Assembly: GCF_013166605.1 (NCBI RefSeq)
Contig: NZ_JABKKF010000002.1
Location: 248,001-312,000 of the forward strand
Direction: 5' to 3'
DNA from: Xylanibacter muris
Lineage (GTDB): Bacteria > Bacteroidota > Bacteroidia > Bacteroidales > Bacteroidaceae
Length of the DNA stretch: 64,000 nt
Shown: piece by piece, positions 1 to 8,764 of the stretch
How positions within the stretch are numbered: the stretch's first letter is position 1
Layout of the letters: each line of letters begins with the position of its first letter
Program-made: the position numbers and the translations under genes
Notes under the pieces: generated by a model
What the model was told of the DNA's origin: nothing
The model's input: the letters and a program-made list of their open reading frames with translations, nothing else
Database searches by the model: none

Positions 1-471
1 TCTTGTGAGGAGTGTGAGCTTGTCTGTCAGATCTATTGCGATTCCTGGACGTACGCCAATTCCCCATTCGCTTGCTTTTTCACTTTCAGAATACTCTTTA
101 CCGGTGTCTTCGTCGTTATAAGTCTTGGTTTCTTTTAAATGTGCATAACCGAAGCTGGCTTCTCCAAACAGGCTGACCTTATTCCATTTTACGAATGTGT
201 ATCTGATATACGGCTCGATTGCGAATACATCATTTTTTAAGTCTCCTTCTTTAGAATGACCGTAACCGAGCATAAGACCGATGCTCATGTTGTCATCAAG
301 TTTGTATCCGATTTCCGGTACAAGATTTATTGTTGTCTTAGTGTCTACATCTGCTTTCTCATGATGGTAAGGTTTGTATGAATTGAAACCGATACCACCA
401 CCGATATAAACCTGTGCACTTGCACTGAACGTTACAGCCATAAAGGCAATCATTAACATTAGTTTCTTCAT
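1..471 (-). CDS. Outer-membrane beta-barrel protein, 3' end cut by window
   Basis: The ATG is at 471 and the frame is open to base 1, giving 157 residues; the C-terminus lies outside the window. The start MKKLMLMIAFMAVTFSASAQ is a clear Sec signal peptide ending ASA-Q. After it come alternating hydrophobic/polar strands with aromatic ends (for example EPYIRYTFVKW and VSLFGEASFGYAHL), as in small OmpW/OmpX-like barrels (outer membrane beta-barrel family). Function is probably structural or a small-molecule pore; no substrate can be read. A full consensus promoter lies 57-95 bases upstream. Family call fairly sure, role unknown. Confidence 0.75.
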   Translation of the reverse strand, partial: MKKLMLMIAFMAVTFSASAQVYIGGGIGFNSYKPYHHEKADVDTKTTINLVPEIGYKLDDNMSIGLMLGYGHSKEGDLKNDVFAIEPYIRYTFVKWNKVSLFGEASFGYAHLKETKTYNDEDTGKEYSESEKASEWGIGVRPGIAIDLTDKLTLLTR

Positions 472-535
472 AATCGTAAGAAATTTAATTGTTTGACATA
501 AATGTTTTTGTCTCTAAATTTATAAGAGTACTTTG

Positions 536-566
536 CAAAGATATGTTTATTTTTTAATATAACAAA
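536..566 (-). promoter_or_regulatory. Bacteroidales-type promoter of the barrel gene
   Basis: On the minus strand the -7 box TATCTTTG (536-543) and -33 box TTTG (563-566) are 19 bases apart, an exact match to the phylum consensus TTTG-N19-TAnnTTTG. Predicted transcription start is near 529, leaving a leader of about 57 bases. Confidence 0.75.
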
Positions 567-572
567 TGTTTT

Positions 573-608
573 CTTGAAAAAAAATGACTTAGTCGCATTT
601 TTTTCAAG
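573..608. repeat. Inverted repeat upstream of the barrel promoter
   Basis: CTTGAAAAAAAATG (573-586) pairs with CATTTTTTTCAAG (596-608) with one bulged A and a 9-base loop. It sits 7 bases upstream of the -33 box, so it could be an operator or a transcript-end structure. The rest of 472-894 is AT-rich and holds only promoters. Confidence 0.4.
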
Positions 609-837
609 AAAGATATTGACTGTTTGGTTTATATGGGAATAATATTTTCCTATTTGTAAGATATTGTATGTTTATAGACTGTTTTGGTGCATTTTATGTA
701 TCCTTCAATTTTGTAGATTAAGGATTATGCTTGTATTTTTGTTTTAATCATTATTATTTGTATGGTGACTATTATGGAAATCCAAGTTTTATTATTATAT
801 ATACTTAATGTAGTAGATAAAATAAAGAAAAAACTCA

Positions 838-865
838 TTGTTTCGGATAAAAAGCATTAATTTTG
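838..865 (+). promoter_or_regulatory. Promoter of first C1 peptidase
   Basis: TAATTTTG (858-865) matches the -7 consensus TAnnTTTG; TTG at 838-840 is a partial -33 element. The predicted start near 872 means the next in-frame ATG at 895 is the real start, not the longer frame from 838, which would begin inside the promoter. Confidence 0.55.
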
Positions 866-894
866 CAGTAATTATATATAATAATGTAAATAGA

Positions 895-2298
895 ATGAAT
901 AAACAACATTTTTTTATTGCCGCAGCTTTCATGTTCGCCGTGTCTTCGTATTCTCAGACAAAAGACGGTGGTATTTCTCAGCAGATGCTGAGTGAGATAC
1001 AGAAAGCCCAGAAAATGACGAGTGCCGACAAGGCTTTGGCAAATGCCATTGCCGCAAACTCTATTGACAATCTTGCGAAAAATCATGCCGCTGCAGGTGA
1101 ACTTGACACTTATTTCAGTGTTGAGACAAAGAAGCAAAGCATTACCGACCAGCAGAGTTCAGGACGTTGTTGGATGTTCAGCGGGATGAATGTCTTGCGT
1201 TCGAATTTTGCGCAGAAAACAGACTCGCTTACTGTGGATTTCTCACAGAGCTATCTTTTTTTCTGGGATCAGCTGGAGAAAGCAAATCTTTTTCTGCAGG
1301 GAGTCGTAGATAATGCGAAAAAGCCGATGGAGGATGTGCGTGTGCAGTTCTTTTTCAAGAATCCTCTTAATGACGGCGGTACTTTTTGCGGAGTCGCGGA
1401 TTTGGCAGAAAAGTATGGACTTGTGCCTAAATCTGTAATGCCGGAGACGTTCTCAAGTGACAATACTTCGCGCATGTCAAGGCTCATATCATCCAAATTG
1501 CGTGAGTTCGGTCTGCAGTTGCGTCAGATGGTGGCCGACGGGCGTAAAGCTTCCGAAATAAAAGCAGCAAAGACAAAGATGCTTGCCACAGTATATCACA
1601 TGTTGGCCATAACAATTGGCGAGCCACCGGCAAAGTTTACATACGCATTTAAAAATAAGAGCGGCCGGACGGTTGGTGAGGAGAAGACTTATACTCCTTT
1701 GGAATTTTATAAAGAGGTGGTAGGCGATAAACTGAACGGTTCGTTTATCATGGCCATGAATGATCCGCGTCGTCCGTACTACAAGACATACGAAGTTGAA
1801 TACGATCGTCACACATACGACGGCCATAACTGGAAATATATCAATCTGCCTATGGATGAGATTGAGCAGATGGCCATAGCATCTTTGAAAGACGGCCGTA
1901 AGCTGTACAGCTCTTATGATGTGGCGAAGTTCCTCGACCGTAAGCGCGGCTATGCAGACCTTGAAAATTTCGACTATGAGTCGCTTATGGGTACGACATT
2001 CGGTATGGATAAGGCTCAGCGCATCAGTACTTTCGATAGCGGTTCCACACACGCAATGACTTTGACTGCCGTTGATCTCGATGCTTCAGGCAAAGCAAAG
2101 AAATGGAAGGTTGAGAATAGCTGGGGAGCATCATGGGGACAGAACGGATGTATGATAATGTCAGACCGTTGGATGCGTGAGTTTATGTTCCGTCTTGTAG
2201 TTGACAAGAAGTATGTTCCGGAAAATATAATCAAGCTCAACGAGCAGAAGCCCATTATGGTAATGCCAGAGGATCCGCTTTTCGGAGCTGATGACTGA
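895..2298 (+). CDS. Secreted C1-family (bleomycin hydrolase-like) cysteine peptidase
   Basis: 467 residues from ATG 895, chosen because a signal peptide (MNKQHFFIAAAFMFAVSSYS-Q) begins there and the promoter lies just upstream. The catalytic Cys92 is in SSGRCWMFSG, the His in STHAMTLT and the Asn in VENSWGASWG, the order expected for papain-fold peptidase C1B/aminopeptidase C. That family trims peptides from the N-terminus; with a signal peptide it should act in the periplasm or outside. A paralogue lies convergent just downstream (2479-3681) and an M24 aminopeptidase follows, so the three probably serve peptide use. A hairpin follows at 2341. Family sure; substrate unknown. Confidence 0.9.
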   Translation: MNKQHFFIAAAFMFAVSSYSQTKDGGISQQMLSEIQKAQKMTSADKALANAIAANSIDNLAKNHAAAGELDTYFSVETKKQSITDQQSSGRCWMFSGMNVLRSNFAQKTDSLTVDFSQSYLFFWDQLEKANLFLQGVVDNAKKPMEDVRVQFFFKNPLNDGGTFCGVADLAEKYGLVPKSVMPETFSSDNTSRMSRLISSKLREFGLQLRQMVADGRKASEIKAAKTKMLATVYHMLAITIGEPPAKFTYAFKNKSGRTVGEEKTYTPLEFYKEVVGDKLNGSFIMAMNDPRRPYYKTYEVEYDRHTYDGHNWKYINLPMDEIEQMAIASLKDGRKLYSSYDVAKFLDRKRGYADLENFDYESLMGTTFGMDKAQRISTFDSGSTHAMTLTAVDLDASGKAKKWKVENSWGASWGQNGCMIMSDRWMREFMFRLVVDKKYVPENIIKLNEQKPIMVMPEDPLFGADD

Positions 2299-2340
2299 TA
2301 TGACTGGGTTGTGACATCGTTTTGCGATGTGTAAGTAAAG

Positions 2341-2388
2341 TGAGGTGCATATCAAAAAGCTATACGCAAGCTTTTGGTATGCACCTCA
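2341..2388 (+). terminator. Hairpin after first C1 peptidase
   Basis: TGAGGTGCATATCAAAAAGCT pairs with AGCTTTTGGTATGCACCTCA across a 7-base loop, about 20 bp with one mismatch and one bulge. It lies 42 bases after the stop. Only a weak T-rich stretch (GGTTTTAT) follows. Confidence 0.6.
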
Positions 2389-2415
2389 TGGTTTTATACA
2401 GTTTCCAATTGTCTG

Positions 2416-2458
2416 TAATAAAAAACAGTCCCGATCACGCCATCGTGCCGGGACTGTT
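2416..2458 (-). terminator. Intrinsic terminator of second C1 peptidase
   Basis: Read on the minus strand: AACAGTCCCG / CGGGACTGTT stem with an inner CACG/CGTG pair, followed by TTTTTTATTAC. It starts 21 bases after the minus-strand stop at 2479. Stem plus T-run is a classic intrinsic terminator. Confidence 0.85.
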
Positions 2459-2478
2459 GCATATATTATGCATGATTG

Positions 2479-3681
2479 TTAGATACCGAGTTTCTTGCGG
2501 ATATCTTTAGGAATGGCATTTTTGTTTACCATGAAGTCCATGGTCTTGTAGGCAACGAAAGCTTTTGTCATATACCAAATGCCTTTGTAGTCGCCCCATT
2601 CACCCCATGAGTTTTTAACCATGTAGTATTCCTTGCCGTTCTGGTCTTTTGCAATGCCGAAGAGATGCATTCCATGGTCATCTGTGGTTTCCCAGTTGTC
2701 GTAGGCCTCCTGACGCATTTCCTGTGTGGGGACAATTTCAGGTGCGTTTACTCCGAGAGAGTCGAATTTTTCAGACTTTGCTGTTTGTGTAAGTCTGAGC
2801 CAGCGTGCCGCATCGCTTCCTGCAAGGCTCTGCACTTTCTTTGTGTCGTATGCCACACCGAGACCTTTGCGTGTGAAGCCGTCCTCGGATACATCGCCTC
2901 CCCACATGATAGTGTAGCCTTCGTTGATTGCATTGTCGATGATTCTCATCATTTCGTCCATGGGAACGTTGTAGCTTGGCTTCCAGCGCCAGTTGTCCTG
3001 CACTTCAACAATGAATGTTTCATAGAAAGGATGGTGTGTGAAGCTGCTGATGCTCACGTAGTCATCCATGTTTAGCCCGAGACTTGCTGCGAATGTTTTC
3101 GGAGTGTATGTCTTGCCTTCGTATGTGAAAGATTCCGGGCATTCGCCAAGATATGCGTCAAGAATACCCTGAAGGCCTTTTTTCCATGCTGGTGTTAGTT
3201 TCTTGAAATTGCTTTTTGCTATACCCTCAACGTACGGAGTCATGACAGCAAAGAACTCGTTGAAATTGTTCAGAGAGTCACCTTGCGGTGTGCCAGGAGC
3301 AGGCATCGCACTTTCCGGACAGATGCCGTAGTTTTTTATGCAGTATACGGGATCGTAGCCTGATCCGCCCTGTGAGAATGAAATGTCACCGTGCATGCGT
3401 ACTGCGGCAATGGCTCGGTCCATGTATGTCTTGCTGGCAACGAAGTTCTCACATAAGTCGTAGGTCTTTCCTGTTTTCTTCAGTATCTCACTCTCAAGGA
3501 AAGAAAGTGTTGAATAAGCCCAGCACGTACCGCTGCGGTTTTGGTCTTTGATACTTGTGATTTTGTTCTCTTTTACGGTTGTGAATACCGGTTTGTTTGA
3601 TTTCACAGAATCCTTCTTGTCTTCTGCCGAAACGCCGAGCGCAATCATTGCAGCGAAGGAAAGTGTTAAGAATTTCTTCAT
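2479..3681 (-). CDS. Secreted C1-family (aminopeptidase C-like) cysteine peptidase
   Basis: 400 residues with signal peptide MKKFLTLSFAAMIALGVSA. Cys53 in RSGTCWAYST, His in TDDHGMHLFGI and Asn in VKNSWGEWGDY form the papain-type triad. It is shorter than its neighbour at 895-2298 and differs in sequence, so the pair is an old duplication rather than a fresh one. The M24 aminopeptidase gene ends only 34 bases upstream on the same strand, so the two are probably one transcript started near 5150. Likely role: periplasmic cleavage of peptides from diet or host. Confidence 0.9.
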   Translation of the reverse strand: MKKFLTLSFAAMIALGVSAEDKKDSVKSNKPVFTTVKENKITSIKDQNRSGTCWAYSTLSFLESEILKKTGKTYDLCENFVASKTYMDRAIAAVRMHGDISFSQGGSGYDPVYCIKNYGICPESAMPAPGTPQGDSLNNFNEFFAVMTPYVEGIAKSNFKKLTPAWKKGLQGILDAYLGECPESFTYEGKTYTPKTFAASLGLNMDDYVSISSFTHHPFYETFIVEVQDNWRWKPSYNVPMDEMMRIIDNAINEGYTIMWGGDVSEDGFTRKGLGVAYDTKKVQSLAGSDAARWLRLTQTAKSEKFDSLGVNAPEIVPTQEMRQEAYDNWETTDDHGMHLFGIAKDQNGKEYYMVKNSWGEWGDYKGIWYMTKAFVAYKTMDFMVNKNAIPKDIRKKLGI

Positions 3682-3715
3682 GTCTGTTTTATTTATTAAG
3701 TTGTTTTATTTATAT

Positions 3716-5113
3716 TTATCTGCATGAGTTCATAAATTCCTCTACATCATCGGGATGGTACGGAATGCGTTTGGTTCCCATGAAACGGCATCCGTCCTTT
3801 GTTATGAGAATATCGTCTTCTATGCGTATGCCTCCGAAATCCTTGTATGTTTCAAGAAGGTCGAAGTTGATGAAGTCCTTGCAATGGCCGCTTGCTTTCC
3901 AATTGTCGATAAGTGCCGGTATAAAGTATATGCCCGGTTCGTCTGTTATTACAAATCCCTCTTCCAGTTTTCTGCCCATTCGCAAACAGTTTGTGCCGAA
4001 CTGTGACGACGGATGCGTCTCATCATCAAATCCGACGTACTGTTGTCCGAGACCTTCCATATCATGCACGTCCATTCCCATCATGTGACCCAGTCCGTGG
4101 GGTAAGAACATCGCATGCGCTCCGGCCTTTACTGCCTCATCGATATCGCCTTTCATCAGTCCTATTTCTTTCAGTCGTTCGGTCATTAGCCTGCATACCG
4201 ACATGTGTACATCCATCCACTTCACTCCTGGTGCTGCAACGGCAAGGGCATGATCGTGGCATTCCTCGACAATTTTGTATATTTCAAGTTGGCGCTGTGA
4301 GAATTTTCCGTCTACGGGATATGTTCTCGTATTGTCAGAGCAGTAGTCGTTAAGTTCGCATCCTGCATCGCAGAGCACCATGCGTCCGGATTCAAGAAGT
4401 GCGTCAGACGGGCATCCGTGCATTATTTCTCCGTGCTGTGTAAAAATTGTTGCGAAGCTGACCATGGATGAAAGCGATCCGGCCACACCGCTTACCTGTC
4501 CACCGATGTATCGCTCGGTCATTCCCGGACATGTGAGTCGCATTCCTGTGGTGTGCATCTCGTATCCAATGTCGCATGCCTTGTCTATGGCATCTATCTC
4601 CTGAGGTTCCTTTGTGGAGCGCATTTTTACCACAGCTTTTATAAGCGTCAGCGATGCTGCCTCGCGTTGCTGTGACGGATGTATGCCGAGTAAGTCCATA
4701 ATATTTATCATGGTGTCGTGGCGGTATGGCGGCAGAAAATGTACTGTACGGTGGTTTTTTAAAGCCTCATTGCATATTGTCTTGAGGCTTTTCATGGGCA
4801 GGGTATTACTTATTCCTACTTGTGAGGCCATTTCGGCAACGCTGTCTACGGAGCCGAACCATACAATATCCTCGATATCGATATCGTTGCCTACGAGTGT
4901 CTCGGTGTCGTTGTCGATGTCAATCACCCCAACAAGTCCGTCACGGTGCTGGCCGAAATAATATATGAACGATGAGTCTTGACGGAAAGGGTAGTATCCG
5001 TTGGCGGGATAGTTTGCTGGAGAATCATTATTCCCAAACAGGATAATGACACCGCTCCTGACAAGTTTCTTAAGTTCCGCGCGGCGTGAAATGTAAGTTT
5101 CTTTACTGAACAT
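3716..5113 (-). CDS. Xaa-Pro aminopeptidase (peptidase M24B)
   Basis: 465 residues from ATG 5113; the frame runs 13 codons further up, but those codons overlap the leader and promoter and lack family similarity. N-terminal creatinase-like half (about 1-165), then a pita-bread fold with metal ligands D249 and D260 (DAGCELNDYCSDNTRT), H343 (HGLGHMMG), E392 (DEPGIYF) and a Glu in GGIRIEDDIL. Such enzymes use two metal ions to remove N-terminal residues ahead of proline. No signal peptide, so cytoplasmic. First gene of a likely two-gene unit with the C1 peptidase downstream; together they would finish degradation of imported peptides. Confidence 0.92.
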   Translation of the reverse strand: MFSKETYISRRAELKKLVRSGVIILFGNNDSPANYPANGYYPFRQDSSFIYYFGQHRDGLVGVIDIDNDTETLVGNDIDIEDIVWFGSVDSVAEMASQVGISNTLPMKSLKTICNEALKNHRTVHFLPPYRHDTMINIMDLLGIHPSQQREAASLTLIKAVVKMRSTKEPQEIDAIDKACDIGYEMHTTGMRLTCPGMTERYIGGQVSGVAGSLSSMVSFATIFTQHGEIMHGCPSDALLESGRMVLCDAGCELNDYCSDNTRTYPVDGKFSQRQLEIYKIVEECHDHALAVAAPGVKWMDVHMSVCRLMTERLKEIGLMKGDIDEAVKAGAHAMFLPHGLGHMMGMDVHDMEGLGQQYVGFDDETHPSSQFGTNCLRMGRKLEEGFVITDEPGIYFIPALIDNWKASGHCKDFINFDLLETYKDFGGIRIEDDILITKDGCRFMGTKRIPYHPDDVEEFMNSCR

Positions 5114-5149
5114 ATTGCAATTTTTTAGTTCAAACATACAAATAATATG

Positions 5150-5187
5150 CAAAGATAATCATTTTTTATTAAAATGCTGTACCTTTG
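5150..5187. promoter_or_regulatory. Back-to-back divergent promoters (M24 peptidase / patatin)
   Basis: Minus-strand -7 box TATCTTTG at 5150-5157 serves the M24 gene; plus-strand -7 box TACCTTTG at 5180-5187 serves the patatin gene. The boxes are 22 bases apart, so the -33 regions overlap. No good TTTG -33 element is seen for either. The plus start near 5194 rules out the upstream codon at 5185 for patatin. Confidence 0.6.
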
Positions 5188-5208
5188 CATGTAATTATAA
5201 AATATTTA

Positions 5209-6063
5209 ATGTCTGTGGAACGGATAACAAGAAATACCGGACTGGTTTTGGAAGGAGGCGGAATGCGTGGGGTGTTCACAAGCGGTGTGCTCGATGCCTT
5301 CATGAAGCATGACTTATATTTCGATTATGTGGTGGCGGTGTCGGCAGGAGCATGCAACGGTCTGTCGTATATGAGCCGTCAGCCGCGGCGAGCACGCATA
5401 TCAAACATAGACATGCTTGAAAAATATGATTATATAGGATTCCGTCATCTGGTCACTCAGGGATGTATTTTTGATCCGGATCTGCTCTATGATCGTTTTC
5501 CGAATGAACTGATACCATACGACTATGAAACTTACTTCAATTCTGGGGAAACGTTTGAGATGGTTGTGACAAATTGTATCACAGGACGTGCGGAGTATCT
5601 TTCGGAGATGTCTGGAAACGTGAGTCGTGTGATAGATATAGTTCGGGCAAGCAGTTCTCTGCCTTACGTCAGTAAAATTATTTATGTGGACGGGAAACCG
5701 TATCTTGACGGTGGAATTGCAGACAGTATTCCGGTGGAAAGGGCAATTCACATGGGACACAAGACGAATGTTGTTGTGCTTACGCGTAACCGCGGATACC
5801 GCAATACCTCAAAAGATGTCAAGATACCGAAATTCATATATAGAAGATATCCTCGCCTGAGGCTTTTGCTTAGCAAAAGGATAGAAGCTTATAATGCACA
5901 GCTGGATATGATAGACCGTATGGAGGCTGATGGCAGCATTTGCTGTATACGTCCGGAAAGGCCTATGGAGGTGGGGCGCATGGAAAAAGATATAAAAAAA
6001 CTTGAAGCACTTTATGAAGAGGGCTTCAACATTGGGAATATGTTTTGTGAGAAGATGATGTAA
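5209..6063 (+). CDS. Patatin-like phospholipase
   Basis: 284 residues. N-terminal LVLEGGGMRGVFTSG is the oxyanion glycine-rich loop; Ser45 sits in AVSAGACNG and Asp167 in LDGGIADSIP, giving the Ser-Asp dyad of patatin lipases (YjjU-like branch). The nucleophile motif has Ala in place of the first Gly of GxSxG (AVSAG), which is seen in this branch. Predicted cytoplasmic lipid acyl hydrolase; the natural lipid is unknown. ATG 5209 was chosen because the promoter -7 box covers the earlier codon. It stands alone between divergent and convergent neighbours. Confidence 0.88.
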   Translation: MSVERITRNTGLVLEGGGMRGVFTSGVLDAFMKHDLYFDYVVAVSAGACNGLSYMSRQPRRARISNIDMLEKYDYIGFRHLVTQGCIFDPDLLYDRFPNELIPYDYETYFNSGETFEMVVTNCITGRAEYLSEMSGNVSRVIDIVRASSSLPYVSKIIYVDGKPYLDGGIADSIPVERAIHMGHKTNVVVLTRNRGYRNTSKDVKIPKFIYRRYPRLRLLLSKRIEAYNAQLDMIDRMEADGSICCIRPERPMEVGRMEKDIKKLEALYEEGFNIGNMFCEKMM

Positions 6064-6087
6064 GAGATAAAAAGGATGGAATGGCGT

Positions 6088-6354
6088 CTATCTGCGTTTC
6101 TTCTTTCTTGAGAATATAGAACCGTATTGTTTCATAATCTTCCTTACAAGCATAAACGCATCGAAAGCCGTTATGCTGTTGCTTATTATTGAGGTTACAA
6201 ATTCTCCTTTTGTGCTCGTTTTTTTGGGTACGAACAATTCTTCCCAAATGACGGCTATCTGTTCGCCTTTGCTTTGCAGTTGTGCATGCAGTTCTTCCTT
6301 TTTGGTCTGTATATCCTCCAATGTATGGTATGTGTTGGGACGGAATGTTTCCAT
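6088..6354 (-). CDS. Small conserved-type hypothetical protein (membrane cluster)
   Basis: 88 residues, lysine-rich, with a basic tail FSRKKKRR and no clear membrane segment. It follows the holin-like gene by 21 bases and probably ends a three-gene transcript (7021 to 6088). I know this arrangement (YtxH, holin-like, short protein) as common in Bacteroidales, but not what this protein does. A weak hydrophobic patch around residues 55-72 might dock on a membrane. Confidence 0.65.
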   Translation of the reverse strand: METFRPNTYHTLEDIQTKKEELHAQLQSKGEQIAVIWEELFVPKKTSTKGEFVTSIISNSITAFDAFMLVRKIMKQYGSIFSRKKKRR

Positions 6355-6375
6355 AAGTTATGTTTTGTATGATTA

Positions 6376-6726
6376 CTATTTGTTTAACAGGATGTTGGCC
6401 AGAATTTTTATTATGGGTCTTTCTATCCATGACTTTCTGAATAAAATCACGAGTATCAGCATGAGAAGGAAGAATCCGCCTACGGCAGCGAAACTCCCTG
6501 CCGTGCCCAGATGCGGCTCAAGCATGTATATAAAGGCAAATGAAAAATAGAACAATACGGCAATTACCAATATAAGCATAGTAACAGCCAATGCCATTGC
6601 AGTGAGTAGTCTTACCGTTTTTTCCGTGACATCAAATTTAATGTACTCCTTTTGTGTTTTAAGATAAGATCTTAGCGTTTCTATGAGTTGTGCAATCAAC
6701 TCTACATTCTTGTCGCTCGATAGCAT
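6376..6726 (-). CDS. Holin superfamily-like membrane protein
   Basis: 116 residues from ATG 6726; a TTG nine codons upstream (6753) is a poorer start. Residues about 40-70 and 75-100 form two strong membrane helices (TAMALAVTMLILVIAVLFYF; AAVGGFFLLMLILVILF) joined by a short loop, after an amphipathic N-terminus. This is the pattern of the Phage_holin_3_6 family found in chromosomal envelope-stress clusters with YtxH proteins, as here. It is unlikely to be a phage lysis gene, as no phage genes are near. Function is not settled. Confidence 0.75.
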   Translation of the reverse strand: MLSSDKNVELIAQLIETLRSYLKTQKEYIKFDVTEKTVRLLTAMALAVTMLILVIAVLFYFSFAFIYMLEPHLGTAGSFAAVGGFFLLMLILVILFRKSWIERPIIKILANILLNK

Positions 6727-6808
6727 GGGGCGGTGTGGTAAAAGGTTTGACAAAAACAGACGGTGGTGGAGTCAGTCTCCGCCACCGTCATATAATCTTC
6801 ATTTTGGA

Positions 6809-7021
6809 TTATTCAATCGGAGATGCTCCCTGAATGTCGTCAACCAAGTCGCCCACTTCTTTACGGCTAAGCTTGATATTGTGTTTCTTCAGAAATTCGT
6901 CTACTGCATCAGTAATCCTGTTACGCGTGTCTGTTCCTTTCTCAGGAGCCATTAATAAACCAATTGCTGCACCGGCGATTGCACCGCCTAAAAATGCACC
7001 GATATAACCTAAACTTTTCAT
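6809..7021 (-). CDS. YtxH-domain protein
   Basis: 70 residues. A Gly/Ala-rich membrane helix (YIGAFLGGAIAGAAIGLLMA, residues 5-24) is followed by the PEKGTDTRNRI motif that marks the YtxH family, then a charged helix. First gene of the cluster with the holin-like protein. YtxH proteins are linked to general stress in Gram-positives; the role here is inferred only from that. A -7 box TATATTTG lies at 7069-7076 on the minus strand. Confidence 0.8.
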   Translation of the reverse strand: MKSLGYIGAFLGGAIAGAAIGLLMAPEKGTDTRNRITDAVDEFLKKHNIKLSRKEVGDLVDDIQGASPIE

Positions 7022-7068
7022 AGTTGTATAATATTTAATTAAACATGAATTTCTTTGTTATCACATTG

Positions 7069-7076
7069 CAAATATA
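7069..7076 (-). promoter_or_regulatory. -7 box of ytxH-like cluster
   Basis: TATATTTG on the minus strand matches TAnnTTTG; no clear TTTG at -33. Predicted leader is about 40 bases. Confidence 0.45.
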
Positions 7077-7257
7077 CGGAAAAAACATATAACGGGATAA
7101 TTTTTATTCTGATTTTATGTTAAAAGGATTGTATTTCTTTTATTTAACAAACTTTATGTGGCGTTTCTGATAACGTTTGCATGATATTTTGTAACTTCGC
7201 GAAAATATTGTTTTTACCAAAAAGCATTAATGTATAATTTTAAATAGAAATATAAAG

Positions 7258-7740
7258 ATGAAAAAGTACATGGTATTATGCGCAGGATTCTGTGTGGCGT
7301 TGGCGTTCACAAGTTGTAAATCGCATGAGAGCGCTTACAAGAAGGCCTATGAGAAAGCACAGCAACAGGTAACGGAAGAGCCTGTACTTCCGGTGGAGAA
7401 TGTAGTAGCTCCGGTTGTTGAGAAACCTGCCACGGAAACAAGGATTGTAGATAATGTGGATAACGTACAGGTGCGTGAGGAGAAAGTTTCTGTCATAAGC
7501 GGCTCAGGGCTGAAGAGTTTCAGTGTTGTTGTCGGGTCTTTTTCTGTGAAGGTAAATGCCGAAGGTCTGCAGCAACAGCTGAAGAATGCCGGATATGATG
7601 CGCAGATAGTTAAGAATGATGACCGCAATATGTATCGTGTGGTGGCAACGACATTCGAGTCAAAGGCTGATGCAGCGGCAAGCCGTGATCAGTTGCGCGC
7701 AAAATATGACGGTGCATGGTTGCTTTATAAAGGACAGTAA
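7258..7740 (+). CDS. SPOR-domain lipoprotein
   Basis: 160 residues. Lipobox LAFTSC gives lipidated Cys20. Residues 30-80 are Val/Glu/Pro-rich and probably unstructured. Residues about 85-160 (SFSVVVGSFSVKVNAEGL ... YRVVATTF ... LRAKYDGAWLLY) are a SPOR domain, which binds peptidoglycan stripped of side peptides at the division site. Likely an envelope protein acting in septation. Gene spacing of 20 bases to ruvX suggests one transcript: SPOR, ruvX, def, TPR. Confidence 0.88.
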   Translation: MKKYMVLCAGFCVALAFTSCKSHESAYKKAYEKAQQQVTEEPVLPVENVVAPVVEKPATETRIVDNVDNVQVREEKVSVISGSGLKSFSVVVGSFSVKVNAEGLQQQLKNAGYDAQIVKNDDRNMYRVVATTFESKADAAASRDQLRAKYDGAWLLYKGQ

Positions 7741-7760
7741 TTCATAGCAATTATTATATA

Positions 7761-8180
7761 GTGGCACGTATTTTATCTGTAGATTACGGAAAAAAACGTA
7801 CCGGACTTGCAGTAACCGATCCTCTTCAGATAATACCAGGAGGATTGGCTACTGTTTCTACGTCCGGGCTTTTTGAGTTTCTGGAGGATTATGTGGCAAA
7901 AGAGAATGTCGAACTTATAATAATAGGTGAGCCTCGTCAGACTAATGGCAAGCCGAGTGAGAACTTTGGCAGGGTGAAGGAGTTCGTAAACAGATGGCGT
8001 AAGGCAATGCCTGACATTCCTATAGAGTTTTATGACGAGCGTTTCACGTCAGTGCTTGCACATAGGACAATGATAGACAGCGGAATCGGTAAGATGGCTC
8101 GCAGGAATAAAGCCTTGGTGGATGAAATAAGTGCTACGATTATTCTTCAGGACTATATGGCCTCGAGGAGAAAAATATAA
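7761..8180 (+). CDS. ruvX: Holliday junction resolvase-like RuvX/YqgF
   Basis: 139 residues, the normal family length, with a GTG start at 7761 (no ATG fits the conserved N-terminus MARILSVDYGKKRTG). RNase H fold with D8 in SVDYG, Glu/Asp in FYDERFTS (residues 90-97) and D121 in LVDEISATIIL. Family members act as nucleases on Holliday junctions or in 16S rRNA 5' processing. It lies 20 bases after the SPOR gene and 20 before def. Confidence 0.93.
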   Translation: MARILSVDYGKKRTGLAVTDPLQIIPGGLATVSTSGLFEFLEDYVAKENVELIIIGEPRQTNGKPSENFGRVKEFVNRWRKAMPDIPIEFYDERFTSVLAHRTMIDSGIGKMARRNKALVDEISATIILQDYMASRRKI

Positions 8181-8200
8181 AAACAGCAAAAATATAAGAA

Positions 8201-8764
8201 ATGATTTTACCCATATATACGTATGGTCAGCCGGTATTGAGAAAAGTGGCTGAGGATATACCAGCAGATTATCCAGGTTTGCAGGATTTGCTTAAGGATA
8301 TGTATGAGACACTTACGGAGTCAGACGGAGTAGGGCTTGCCGCTCCACAGATAGGAAAACCGATACGAGTTGTCGTAATAGATCTTGACGTGCTTTCTGA
8401 TGATTTGCCTGAATATAAGGGCTTTCGCAAGGCTTACATAAATGCCCATATCTTGGAATATGATGAGACAAAAACCGATTCAATGGAGGAAGGGTGTTTG
8501 AGTATTCCTGCCATACATGAGAAGGTCACACGTCCGACACGTATTCGCGTTTCATATCTTGATGAGCAGTTTCAACCCCATGACGAGTGGGTGGAGGGCT
8601 ATCTTGCAAGGGTTATGCAACATGAGTTTGACCATCTTGAAGGCAAGGTGTTCATTGACAGGATATCGCCATTGCGCAAGCAGCTTATAAAGGGCAAGGT
8701 CAGGGCTTTGCTTCAGGGACGATTCCGTTGTGGATACAAAGTGAAGGCTGCGGTAAAAGGATAA
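8201..8764 (+). CDS. def: Peptide deformylase
   Basis: 187 residues with all three deformylase motifs: [10 protein letters not shown] (residues 43-52), EGCLS (metal ligand Cys99) and HEFDH (ligands H141 and H145, catalytic E142). Removes the formyl group from new proteins, using a metal ion. The stop codon overlaps the start of the TPR gene (TAATG at 8762-8766), so translation of the two is probably coupled. Confidence 0.96.
   Translation: MILPIYTYGQPVLRKVAEDIPADYPGLQDLLKDMYETLTESDGVGLAAPQIGKPIRVVVIDLDVLSDDLPEYKGFRKAYINAHILEYDETKTDSMEEGCLSIPAIHEKVTRPTRIRVSYLDEQFQPHDEWVEGYLARVMQHEFDHLEGKVFIDRISPLRKQLIKGKVRALLQGRFRCGYKVKAAVKG

Noticed and set aside
6376..7021. Prophage remnant because of the holin-like protein
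   Set aside because: No other phage gene is near and the YtxH-holin-like cluster is a usual chromosomal set.
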